Below, one piece after another: positions 1 through 8,516 of a DNA stretch of 64,000 nucleotides; the first letter of the stretch is position 1; every line of letters starts with the position of its first letter. The DNA is from DATHKG01 sp035489435. Lineage in GTDB: Bacteria > Bacteroidota > Bacteroidia > Chitinophagales > Chitinophagaceae. The position numbers and the translations under genes are program-made. Under the pieces are notes generated by a model, which had not been told where the DNA came from, ran no database searches, and was given only the letters and a program-made list of their open reading frames with translations. The stretch lies in assembly GCA_035489435.1 (NCBI GenBank), contig DATHKG010000165.1. One strand, 5' to 3'.

Positions 1-3000
1 ATTAAATGTAGGCGACGATACAAACTGTCCGCTGCCGAGTTTGTATTCATAAGGGGCAGTTCCACCACCAGCGGTCACAGTTATAGAACCGATATTGCCT
101 GTTGCACATCCAATATCCGTTTTGGAACCAAGAACAGCTGTAACTGTATTGGGGATCTGCGTAATGACTGATGTTATATCTTTTGTACAACCACCTGCAT
201 CTCTTACCGTGACTGTGTAAGAGCCTGCCCCTAAGCCGGTGAACACGCCACTTGCCTGGTACAAGCCGCTACCCAACTTATATTCATAAGGTGCTGTTCC
301 ACCTGTGGCTGCTACTGTAATTGCACCAGTACCGCCTGAACATGGAATATCAACTTTGGAACTAAGGGTGGCCGTTACAGTATTTGCCAGTTGCACGATG
401 GTTACAGTTGTATCTCTCGAACAACCTGTTGCATCTCTGACGGTGATTATATGTTCACCAGCCGGAAGGTTATTAAAGGTAGATACTGCTCCAAACTGTC
501 CACTGCCCAACTTATAGGCATAAGGTGCTGAACCACCACTACCGGTAACGGTTACAGAACCAACATTGCCACCAGCGCATGGAATATCAGTTTTTGAATT
601 AATAGTGGCGACAATAGAATTGGCTAACTGCACTATAGTTACTGGCAGATCTCTTGAACAACCTTCTATATCCTGAACTGATACTATGTAGTTTCCTGCA
701 GGTAAATTACTGAAGGTCGGGTTTGCGCCATATTGACCTGTACCAATTTTGTATTCGTATGGACCTGTACCACCACCGCCGGTAATAGTTATTGAACCAG
801 TGCTGCCACCTAAGCAGGAGATATCTGTCTTAGATGCAAGGGTAGCAGTAACTGTATTGTTTAACTGGGCAATGGTAACAATAAGGTCCTTGGTACAACC
901 GGCTGCATCTCTCACAGTAATTGTATAGCTGCCTGCAGACAAGCCAATAAATACACCACTGGCTCTATACTGAGCTGTACCTAATTTATATTCGTATGGT
1001 GGAGTGCCGCCACTTCCAGCAACTGTTACAAAACCAGTGCTTCCACCTGAACAAGGCACATCCCTTCTCGCTACTACTGTTGCATCTACAGTATTATTGA
1101 GCTGGGCAATGTTTACAGTTAAATCTTTTGTGCAACCGCTGGCATCTCTTACTGTTATTACATGAGCACCCACAACAAGATTATTGAAAATACCGCTGGC
1201 CTGGAATGCACCATTACCTGTTTTATATGTATAAGGAGCTGTACCACCACCACCGGCAACGGTTAAAGCACCGATATTGCCACCAGAGCATGGTACGTCA
1301 GTTTTTGACACCAGGGTGGCCGTAACAGTATTGGTCGCCTGTGCAATTATTACAGCAATATCTTTTGTACATCCATTGGCATCTTTCACACTAATGGTAT
1401 AACTACCGGTAGCAAGACTGCTGAATACACCGCTAGCCTGGTAAGGTGCCCCTCCTATACTAAACAGGTATGGAGCTGTACCACCGCCGCCTGCAACAGT
1501 TACAGATCCTGTTCCCCCTGTGCAGGGAATCTCCGTGTTGGAAGTAACTGTAGCGGTAACAGTATTGTTTGTCTGTATGATTGTAACCGTAACATCTCTG
1601 GTGCAGCCATTAGCATCTCTGACAGTTGCGATATAATCACCTGCTACAAGATTGTTGAATGTTGGACTGTTCTGAAATGCTCCCGCGCCAAGTTTATATG
1701 TGTATGGTGGATTGCCACCGCCGCCGGTAATTGTTACAGAACCCGGACCTCCTGCGCAAGGGACATCAACTTTTGAAGCTATTGCAGCCGTTACCGTGTT
1801 TGCTACCTGGGCTATGGTCACTGCGATATCACGGGTGCATCCGTTAACATCTCTGACGGTAACTGTATAACTGCCACTTGCCAGCCCTGTAAAGACTCCG
1901 GTTGGCTGATACAAGCCATTATCAAGTTTATATTGATATGGTGCTGTACCACCACTTCCGCTTACACTCAGTGAACCAAGATTACCACCCGAACATGGTA
2001 CATCAGTTCTTGCAATTAATGTTGGAATGACTGTATTTGGCAAAGCGACGATACTAACGTTTAAATCCCGGGTACAGCCAAGTGCATCCTGAACTGTTAT
2101 CAGGTAATTTCCTGCCGGAAGATCAGTAAATGTTGCACTTGCCTGGTAAGCACCTGTGCCAATTTTATAATTATAAGGTGCAGTACCGCCCCCGGCAGTT
2201 ATAGTTACTGAACCCGTTCCACCGGTACAAGGAATATCTGTTTTAGATCCGACAATTGCTGTCAGGGTAGTTGCCAGTTGGGCAATAATAACAGGAGGAA
2301 TATTGGTTATACAACCAACGGCATCTCTTACGCTAATCGTATAGCTGCCAGCAGGGAGACCTGTGAATTCACCGCCCGGCTGGAATAAACCGGTTCCTAT
2401 CCTGTATTCATATGGTGCTGTTCCGCCGCTTCCTGCAACTGTTACGGAACCTGTGCCACCAACGCAAGGAATATCAGTTTTTGATAACACCGCTGCAGTT
2501 ACTGTATTTGGTGATTGTGTTATCGTTATACTGGTATCTTTTGTACAACTGTTTACATCACGTACGCTTACAGTATAAATGCCAGCTGCAAGCCCGGAGA
2601 ATGTTCCGTTAGGTTGATAAATGCCTGTTCCAAACCGATAATTATATGGTGCGGTACCACCAGTACCAGATACTGTGAATGAGCCGGTGCTGCCAGGTGC
2701 ACAGGTGAGATTAGTATGTGCACTGAATATCGCGCTGACCGTATTGTTCAGCTGTGCAATCGTTACGTTTACAGTATTTGTACAACCAGCAGCATCTTTT
2801 GCAGTTATAGTATAGTTGCCAGCAGCAAGATTGCTGAATGATGCTGAATTCTGGAAAGCGCCTATACCAAGTTGATAAGTAAATGGACCTGTTCCACCCG
2901 CACCCGCAACTGTGATGGTACCTGTATTGCCAGCGCATGCAACATCCGTTTTGGAAACCAGGGAAACTGATACTGTATTTACTGCTGCCGCAATTGTAAC

Positions 3001-5110
3001 ACTTAGATCCTTGATACAAAGGTTTGCATCACGGACATGAACATCATAAGTGCCTGCTGCAAGTCCCGGGAACGATGCGCCTGTTTGATAAGCTCCGGCG
3101 CCAATACTGTATTGATATGGTGCAGTGCCACCACTACCGGTAACTGTTATTGAACCGGTATTTGGTCCGGCACAGGTAACATCTGTATGGGTCGTTGTTC
3201 CGCCAACGGTATTGGCGATTTGCGTTATGGTTACATTAGCCGTGTTTGTACAACCATTTGCATCTTTTACGATAACGGTATGTGGTCCGACAGCCAGGTT
3301 TGTAAATGTTCCGGAGCTTACAAACGCACCCGCACCATCCAACTGGTAAGTATAAGGTCCTGTTCCACCACCGCCTGCAACAGTTACAGCACCGGTGTTA
3401 CCACCAGCGCATGATACATTTGTTTGACTGGTAATGTTGGATGTAACAGTATTTACAGCTGCTGCAATCGTAACACTTAAATCCTTGATGCAAAGATTTA
3501 CATCACGGACATGAACATCATAAGTGCCTGCTGCAAGTCCCGGGAACGATGCGCCTGTTTGATAAGCCCCCGCACCAATACTATATTGATATGGTGCAGT
3601 GCCACCACTACCGGTAACTGTTATTGAACCGGTATTTGGTCCGGCACAGGTAACATCTGTATGGATCGTCGTTCCGCCAACGGTATTGGCGATTTGCGTT
3701 ATGGTTACATTAGCTGTGTTTGTACAACCATTTGCATCTCTTACAATAACGGTATGTGGTCCGACAGCCAGGTTGGTAAATGTTCCGGAGCTTACAAACG
3801 CACCCGCACCATCCAACTGGTAAGTATAAGGTCCTGTTCCGCCACCGCCTGCAACAGTTACAGCACCGGTGTTACCACCAGCGCATGATATATTTGTTTG
3901 ACTGGTAATGTTGGATGAAACAGTATTTACAGCTGTTGCAATCGTAACACTTAAATCCTTGATACAAAGGTTTGCATCACGGACATGAACATCATAAGTG
4001 CCTGCTGCGAGGCCCGGGAATGATGTGCCTGTTTGATAAGCCCCGGCGCCAATGCTGTATTGATATGGTGCAGTACCACCACTACCGGTAACTGTTATTG
4101 AACCGGTATTAGGTCCGGCACAGGTAACATCTGTATGGGTCGTTGTTCCGCCAACGGTATTGGCTAACTGGGTGATGGTTATGTTAGCTGTGTTTGTACA
4201 ACCATTTGCATCTCTTACAATAACGGTATGTGGTCCGACAGCCAGGTTTGTAAATGTTCCGGAGCTTACAAACGCACCGGCACCATCCAACTGGTAAGTA
4301 TAAGGTCCTGTTCCGCCACCACCTGTTACTATTACTTCACCTGTGTTACCTCCAACGCATGATACATTTGTTTGACTGGTAATGTTGGATGAAACAGTAT
4401 TTACAGCTGCTGCAATCGTAACACTTAAATCCTTGATACAAAGATTTACATCACGGACATGAACATCATAAGTGCCTGCTGCGAGGCCCGGGAATGATGT
4501 GCCTGTTTGATAAGTTCCCGCACCAATACTATATTGATATGGTGCAGTGCCACCACTACCGGTAACTGTTATTGAACCGGTATTTGGTCCGGTGCAGGTA
4601 ACATCGGTATGTGTGGTTGTTCCATCAACAGTATTTACAGCTGCTGCAATCGCAACGCTTAGATCCTTGATACAAAGATTTACATCACGGACATGAACAT
4701 CATAAGTGCCTGCTGCGAGGCCCGGGAATGATGCTCCGGTTTGATAAGCTCCGGCGCCAATACTATATTGATATGGTGCAGTGCCACCACTACCAGTAAC
4801 TGTTATTGAGCCGGTATTTGGTCCGGCGCAGGTAACATCGGTGTGGGTTGTTGTTCCGCCAACGGTATTGGCGATTTGCGTTATGGTTACGTCAGCCGTG
4901 TTTGTACAACCATTTGCATCTTTTACGATAACGGTATGTGGTCCGACAGCCAGGTTGGTAAATGTTCCGGAGCTTACAAACGCACCGGCACCATCCAACT
5001 GGTAAGTATATGGCCCGGTTCCACCACCACCTGTTACTATTACTTCACCTGTGTTACCTCCAACGCAAGATATATTTGTTTGACTGGTTATGGTTGAAGT
5101 GACCGGGGGA
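1..5110 (-). repeat. Tandem array of ~22 SprB-like domain repeats (~237-bp period)
   Basis: The conserved block encoding GG(T)APY(E/Q)Y recurs about every 234-240 bp, near 60, 300, 530, 768, 1005, 1240, 1478 and so on to about 5025. The repeats are in frame within the giant protein. Those left of ~3000 have diverged from each other; those between ~2990 and 5060 are nearly identical in DNA, which indicates recent duplication. Confidence 0.85.
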
Positions 5111-6978
5111 GGAACAGGGGCAACTATAATCGCCTGCATCGTACTCAGACAGAGATTGTCATCTCGCACGATAACCTGGTAACTACCAGGAACGAGGCCT
5201 GTAAATACATTCGGTGATTGCCAGTTAACCCCATTATCAATCGAATATGTAAAACCAGTTCCTGATCCACCACTAGCCGTAACCGTTATACTACCGGTCG
5301 GTATTGTGCAATTTGGTTGCGTAGTCGCAGCTGTAAACGCTACTTCCGGATTAATTGTAACAGTTGCTGAGTTAGCTGCCAATGCCGCACATACAACACC
5401 AGGGTTAAGCATTACAGTATAAACGCCGGAAGCTGTTGCAGAATAAAGAGAATCAGTAGCCCCTGCAATGGGAGATCCATCTTTATACCATTGATAGGTA
5501 TAATCTTTTGTGGCGTGTAACAAAACCGAACTACCAAAACAAGTATCCACTGCAGCAGGTGTTATAGTACCAACCGGTGGTGTACAATCCAAGGCCCCAT
5601 AAGTCATCATGTCATTAAATTGGACGTCCGTTCCGCCCACCGTTGCAGACCCGCCAAACATCCATAGATTTCCATTGTTATCGACCCAGGTCGTTACTTT
5701 GGACCTGTTGCCGGGCTTGGTTGAAGGTGACGATATTCCTTTCGTTACGTGTACCGACGCCTGGTCAAATCCCTTATCCCCACTTATCCAGGACCAAAAG
5801 CCCCCAATAATATTATATCGCCACAAATCACTGTACCGACCATCATCACTGTCTAAACCACCGTATAAATAAAGGGTATTGCCAACAACCCAGCTATTTG
5901 CATTCTTCCGGTTTCCAGGATGACTTCCTAGCGCTTCGATACCTAACAAGCCGTATGTAGTAGGAGCATCGGCAACCTTAGACCCGCTCATCCAGGTCCA
6001 TGTTTTTGCACTTATATCATATTTCCATAAATCACTGCCTACTTGTCCCGACCCCATCGGTGTAAACACAACATTGCCACCATACATCCAGAGATCACCG
6101 TTTGAACCCGTCCATGCAGTAGCGCCAAATCTGCCTCCCGGATTTCCAGGTGGAATATTTATTCCAGCTATTAAATTATAAACAGGCACAGTCCTTAAAT
6201 CCTGATCACCGCCTTCCCAGCTCCATTGCTTTGATGATAAATTAAATTTCCAGAGATCATTTTGATAGGAAGCATCTCCCGGACCAACACCGCCATAAAG
6301 CCAAAGGTTTCCATTTCCATCAGACCAACCAACCGACGAATGTTTTCCGCCGGGAGTATTTGCAGCTGCCGGAACACCTAAAGTCCCAAAAACTGCGGCT
6401 GTATTAGCAGTTTGGGAGCCAGATACCCAGGTCCACATTGAAGTTCCAGGATCGTATTTCCATAAATCACTCAGCGCCTGGTTGGCGCCACCCATTACTT
6501 TATACCCACCAAATAACCAGAAATTACCGGTTTCGTCCTTCCAGCTTAATGTCCTGCTATCCCTTGATCCCGGCCAGTTACCAGGACCCGGCACGCCTAT
6601 GCTTCCAAAAGTTCCATTAGTTTCAGTGACCGTATTTTCACCACCAACCCAGGTCCAGAGACCGGTCAACGGATTGTATTTCCATAAATCATTGAGATAA
6701 CCACTTGCACCTGTGCCATCAATTCCATGCCCGCCAAATAACCAAAAATTGCCGGCTGCGTCGGTCCATTTTCCGGCAGCATTGCGCGCTCCGGGTTTAT
6801 TTCCCGCAGCTGCTATTCCTTTTGCACCATAAACCCCAGGCTTATTCGGCTGGGATTCGCCATCAGCCCAGGTCCAATCACTGGAGGGGCTCACCTGTGT
6901 ATAACCGGAAGTTACTCCCGCAAGGAAGAGAAATGTAAAAAGAAGTTTAGACAAGCAACACTTTATGTAATCCCGCAT
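1..6978 (-). CDS. Giant secreted Kelch / Ig-like / SprB-repeat surface protein (3' end outside window)
   Basis: This reading frame is open from an ATG at 6978 to the left edge (2326 codons visible, no stop met where checked), so the C-terminus is missing. Residues 1-28 (MRDYIKCCLSKLLF...) form a signal peptide ending near TSGYTQ. Residues ~30-465 carry six Kelch-type blades with the pattern WTW.SG, G.W.D..GNLW(L/M)FGG and NDLWKY, so they probably fold as a beta-propeller. Residues ~466-545 form an Ig/PKD-like domain. From ~545 to the edge there are about 22 SprB-like repeats of ~78 residues (GSITVTGSGGTAPYQYS.. and AGTYDVHVRD.NLC). The family is known for T9SS-exported adhesins used in gliding and attachment; a T9SS sorting domain would be expected beyond the edge (inference). 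The downstream neighbours are two SUMF1-fold proteins on the other side of a 221-bp gap. Confidence 0.88.
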   Translation of the reverse strand, partial: MRDYIKCCLSKLLFTFLFLAGVTSGYTQVSPSSDWTWADGESQPNKPGVYGAKGIAAAGNKPGARNAAGKWTDAAGNFWLFGGHGIDGTGASGYLNDLWKYNPLTGLWTWVGGENTVTETNGTFGSIGVPGPGNWPGSRDSRTLSWKDETGNFWLFGGYKVMGGANQALSDLWKYDPGTSMWTWVSGSQTANTAAVFGTLGVPAAANTPGGKHSSVGWSDGNGNLWLYGGVGPGDASYQNDLWKFNLSSKQWSWEGGDQDLRTVPVYNLIAGINIPPGNPGGRFGATAWTGSNGDLWMYGGNVVFTPMGSGQVGSDLWKYDISAKTWTWMSGSKVADAPTTYGLLGIEALGSHPGNRKNANSWVVGNTLYLYGGLDSDDGRYSDLWRYNIIGGFWSWISGDKGFDQASVHVTKGISSPSTKPGNRSKVTTWVDNNGNLWMFGGSATVGGTDVQFNDMMTYGALDCTPPVGTITPAAVDTCFGSSVLLHATKDYTYQWYKDGSPIAGATDSLYSATASGVYTVMLNPGVVCAALAANSATVTINPEVAFTAATTQPNCTIPTGSITVTASGGSGTGFTYSIDNGVNWQSPNVFTGLVPGSYQVIVRDDNLCLSTMQAIIVAPVPPPVTSTITSQTNISCVGGNTGEVIVTGGGGTGPYTYQLDGAGAFVSSGTFTNLAVGPHTVIVKDANGCTNTADVTITQIANTVGGTTTHTDVTCAGPNTGSITVTGSGGTAPYQYSIGAGAYQTGASFPGLAAGTYDVHVRDVNLCIKDLSVAIAAAVNTVDGTTTHTDVTCTGPNTGSITVTGSGGTAPYQYSIGAGTYQTGTSFPGLAAGTYDVHVRDVNLCIKDLSVTIAAAVNTVSSNITSQTNVSCVGGNTGEVIVTGGGGTGPYTYQLDGAGAFVSSGTFTNLAVGPHTVIVRDANGCTNTANITITQLANTVGGTTTHTDVTCAGPNTGSITVTGSGGTAPYQYSIGAGAYQTGTSFPGLAAGTYDVHVRDANLCIKDLSVTIATAVNTVSSNITSQTNISCAGGNTGAVTVAGGGGTGPYTYQLDGAGAFVSSGTFTNLAVGPHTVIVRDANGCTNTANVTITQIANTVGGTTIHTDVTCAGPNTGSITVTGSGGTAPYQYSIGAGAYQTGASFPGLAAGTYDVHVRDVNLCIKDLSVTIAAAVNTVTSNITSQTNVSCAGGNTGAVTVAGGGGTGPYTYQLDGAGAFVSSGTFTNLAVGPHTVIVKDANGCTNTANVTITQIANTVGGTTTHTDVTCAGPNTGSITVTGSGGTAPYQYSIGAGAYQTGASFPGLAAGTYDVHVRDANLCIKDLSVTIAAAVNTVSVSLVSKTDVACAGNTGTITVAGAGGTGPFTYQLGIGAFQNSASFSNLAAGNYTITAKDAAGCTNTVNVTIAQLNNTVSAIFSAHTNLTCAPGSTGSFTVSGTGGTAPYNYRFGTGIYQPNGTFSGLAAGIYTVSVRDVNSCTKDTSITITQSPNTVTAAVLSKTDIPCVGGTGSVTVAGSGGTAPYEYRIGTGLFQPGGEFTGLPAGSYTISVRDAVGCITNIPPVIIAQLATTLTAIVGSKTDIPCTGGTGSVTITAGGGTAPYNYKIGTGAYQASATFTDLPAGNYLITVQDALGCTRDLNVSIVALPNTVIPTLIARTDVPCSGGNLGSLSVSGSGGTAPYQYKLDNGLYQPTGVFTGLASGSYTVTVRDVNGCTRDIAVTIAQVANTVTAAIASKVDVPCAGGPGSVTITGGGGNPPYTYKLGAGAFQNSPTFNNLVAGDYIATVRDANGCTRDVTVTIIQTNNTVTATVTSNTEIPCTGGTGSVTVAGGGGTAPYLFSIGGAPYQASGVFSSLATGSYTISVKDANGCTKDIAVIIAQATNTVTATLVSKTDVPCSGGNIGALTVAGGGGTAPYTYKTGNGAFQASGIFNNLVVGAHVITVRDASGCTKDLTVNIAQLNNTVDATVVARRDVPCSGGSTGFVTVAGSGGTPPYEYKLGTAQYRASGVFIGLSAGSYTITVRDAAGCTKDLIVTIAQLNNTVTATLASKTDISCLGGSTGSITITGGGGTGPYEYKIGTGQYGANPTFSNLPAGNYIVSVQDIEGCSRDLPVTIVQLANSIVATINSKTDIPCAGGNVGSVTVTGSGGSAPYAYKLGSGQFGAVSTFNNLPAGEHIITVRDATGCSRDTTVTIVQLANTVTATLSSKVDIPCSGGTGAITVAATGGTAPYEYKLGSGLYQASGVFTGLGAGSYTVTVRDAGGCTKDITSVITQIPNTVTAVLGSKTDIGCATGNIGSITVTAGGGTAPYEYKLGSGQFVSSPTFN
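2985..5060 (-). repeat. Higher-order 474-bp DNA repeat (two SprB domains per unit)
   Basis: The marker around ATCCTTGATACAAAG starts at 3007, 3481, 3955 and 4429 (spacing exactly 474 bp each time), then at 4663 (spacing 234 bp). Two alternating domain types, one with HTDVTC..GPNTGS and one with QTN(V/I)SCVGGNTGE, therefore form an A-B-A-B-A-B-A-A-B pattern. The near identity at DNA level points to recent unequal recombination that expanded and contracted the array. Confidence 0.8.
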
Positions 6979-7064
6979 GAAAATTTTGTTAGTTTGGGTC
7001 GATTAATGTTAATTCTATCATCTTTTATTTTTTGATGAAGAAGAAACATATAAAAGGATGGATT

Positions 7065-7086
7065 TTGCCGGATCTGACTCCGGCAA
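7065..7086. terminator. GC-rich inverted repeat between the SUMF1 gene and the giant adhesin
   Basis: A perfect 8-bp stem (TTGCCGGA at 7065-7072 and TCCGGCAA at 7079-7086) with a 6-nt loop lies in the 221-bp gap, downstream of the minus-strand SUMF1 stop. No strong U-tract follows on the minus strand, so it may be a weak terminator, an mRNA-stabilising hairpin or a protein-binding site. Confidence 0.3.
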
Positions 7087-7199
7087 TGCGGTTTATCTAT
7101 ATAAAATTTGGATCTAAGTCGCGCGGTTGCTTAACAGGATGGATTTACTAATACTATACGTAAAATTTTTAAACACGAATTCGTTTGCAGTAAGAAACA

Positions 7200-8447
7200 T
7201 TAATACTGCACCAATCTGAAACCGATATATTTTTCTTTTTCTTTTGGATCAAGATCATGTAATGCCACAAAATCTTTATTGGCATAAGTGCCGCCACGTA
7301 CTATTTTCCTTGTTCCCGTCGGCGGACCGGAAGGATTTACCAGGTTCTTATTGCTTTTAAGGTATTCCAAATCGTACCAGTCGGCACACCATTCTGCAAC
7401 ATTCCCCATGAGATCATAAGCGCCAGACCTGTGTGGTATCCTCGTTCCAACAGAATGTGTTTTGCGTTGGGCATTGTTCTCATTCCAGGCTACGTTGTCT
7501 CCATACTTCGGGCCACCTCTTTTGTCAATATATTCACGAATGTCCTGCCTTACTGCATAATCCCATTCCGCATTGGTTGGCAGCCGGAATTTCACATCAG
7601 AAGTCTCATTCAGGATCCGGATAAAATCCTCAATCTCGTGCCAGCTTACATTCTCAACAGGACAGTCACTGCAATTTTTGTTCTCACTGTGGTTATAGCC
7701 CATAACCTGTTGCCATTGTAGCTGTGTCACTTCAAACCTGCCCAGTGAAAATGGCGCAACCATCACAGAATCTTTCGACTTTTTTCCTGACGATGTTTTA
7801 GGGTCGTCTTTTTTATATTTCCCACCTGAAAGTGCTACCATATTGGCCGACAGGTCACTTATTGTAAGTAAAATAGTGTTACGGCTAACATAAACCGGCA
7901 CGGGTTCAGAAATATCTGCCTTATCAATTTTGATAGTATCAAAAACAGTTGGCTGCACATTAGCAACGGCAGTAAATGCAAGGCTATCTTCCAAACCTTC
8001 CACGGCGGGACCTAAACCAGACATCGGAATGTTGACTACCTGGTTATTGCCAAGAATAGTAATGGTTGTGTTATAAAGCTCCCTGGTATTTTTACTTTGC
8101 GCGAGCAATTTGTGCTGGCCAAAATCAAGTGGTATTATTTTCGGTTCATCCTTTACCAGTGTACCAAACCACTTACCATCAATTTCAAGCAAACAATCTT
8201 CTGTAGCCGAAAAGATAATTTCCAGTTTTTGGTCAACCTTTACTGATTGCGGCTTTGGAGCATCTTCCTTCGGACGTTGCGTATTCCTTGTAGTTTTTGC
8301 CGAAACTTTGGGAACCGTATTTGGAATAGGTTTGGCAACTTCTCTTGGAGGATTTTTTTTCGGAATAAATTTTTCAGGCACCGCCTGCGAATAGCCAGCC
8401 GTGAAAAAACTTCCGATACACACCAACAGTAAAAAATATTTTGTCAT
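7200..8447 (-). CDS. Secreted SUMF1/FGE-sulfatase-fold protein
   Basis: This is a 415-residue protein with a signal peptide (MTKYFLLLVCIGSFFTAGYSQA). Residues ~75-145 look like a PEGA-type beta domain (LEIDGKWFGTLV...FGQHKLLAQ). Residues ~195-413 are a SUMF1 (formylglycine-generating-enzyme-fold) domain: GRFEVTQLQW, PVENVSWHEIEDF, FRLPTNAEWDYA, GAYDLMGNVAEWCADWYD, KIVRGGTY and a terminal IGFRLVQY. The two catalytic cysteines of true FGE, expected just after the RGG motif, are absent, so sulfatase activation is unlikely. Proteins of this fold also include the gliding/T9SS proteins GldK and GldJ, which have structural roles. It lies 69 bp downstream of the kinase-SUMF1 gene on the same strand, probably in one operon. 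Confidence 0.85.
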   Translation of the reverse strand: MTKYFLLLVCIGSFFTAGYSQAVPEKFIPKKNPPREVAKPIPNTVPKVSAKTTRNTQRPKEDAPKPQSVKVDQKLEIIFSATEDCLLEIDGKWFGTLVKDEPKIIPLDFGQHKLLAQSKNTRELYNTTITILGNNQVVNIPMSGLGPAVEGLEDSLAFTAVANVQPTVFDTIKIDKADISEPVPVYVSRNTILLTISDLSANMVALSGGKYKKDDPKTSSGKKSKDSVMVAPFSLGRFEVTQLQWQQVMGYNHSENKNCSDCPVENVSWHEIEDFIRILNETSDVKFRLPTNAEWDYAVRQDIREYIDKRGGPKYGDNVAWNENNAQRKTHSVGTRIPHRSGAYDLMGNVAEWCADWYDLEYLKSNKNLVNPSGPPTGTRKIVRGGTYANKDFVALHDLDPKEKEKYIGFRLVQY

Positions 8448-8516
8448 CAGCTTTCAGTAATTAAGACTGTGGTAATTTTATGGGTAACGGGCCATTTATA
8501 ATAATTTTTACCTGGC

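Noticed and set aside
3125..5097. Plus-strand open frames repeated at 3125, 3599 and 4781 (and their out-of-frame companions)
   Set aside because: They recur at the 474-bp spacing of the minus-strand SprB repeats and are antisense shadows of the giant adhesin.
1..5110. CRISPR-like array
   Set aside because: The repeat period is ~237 bp, the sequence is coding and in frame, and there are no short identical repeats with unique spacers or cas genes.
7200..8447. True formylglycine-generating enzyme (sulfatase activator)
   Set aside because: The catalytic cysteine pair after the RGG motif is missing and no sulfatase gene is nearby.
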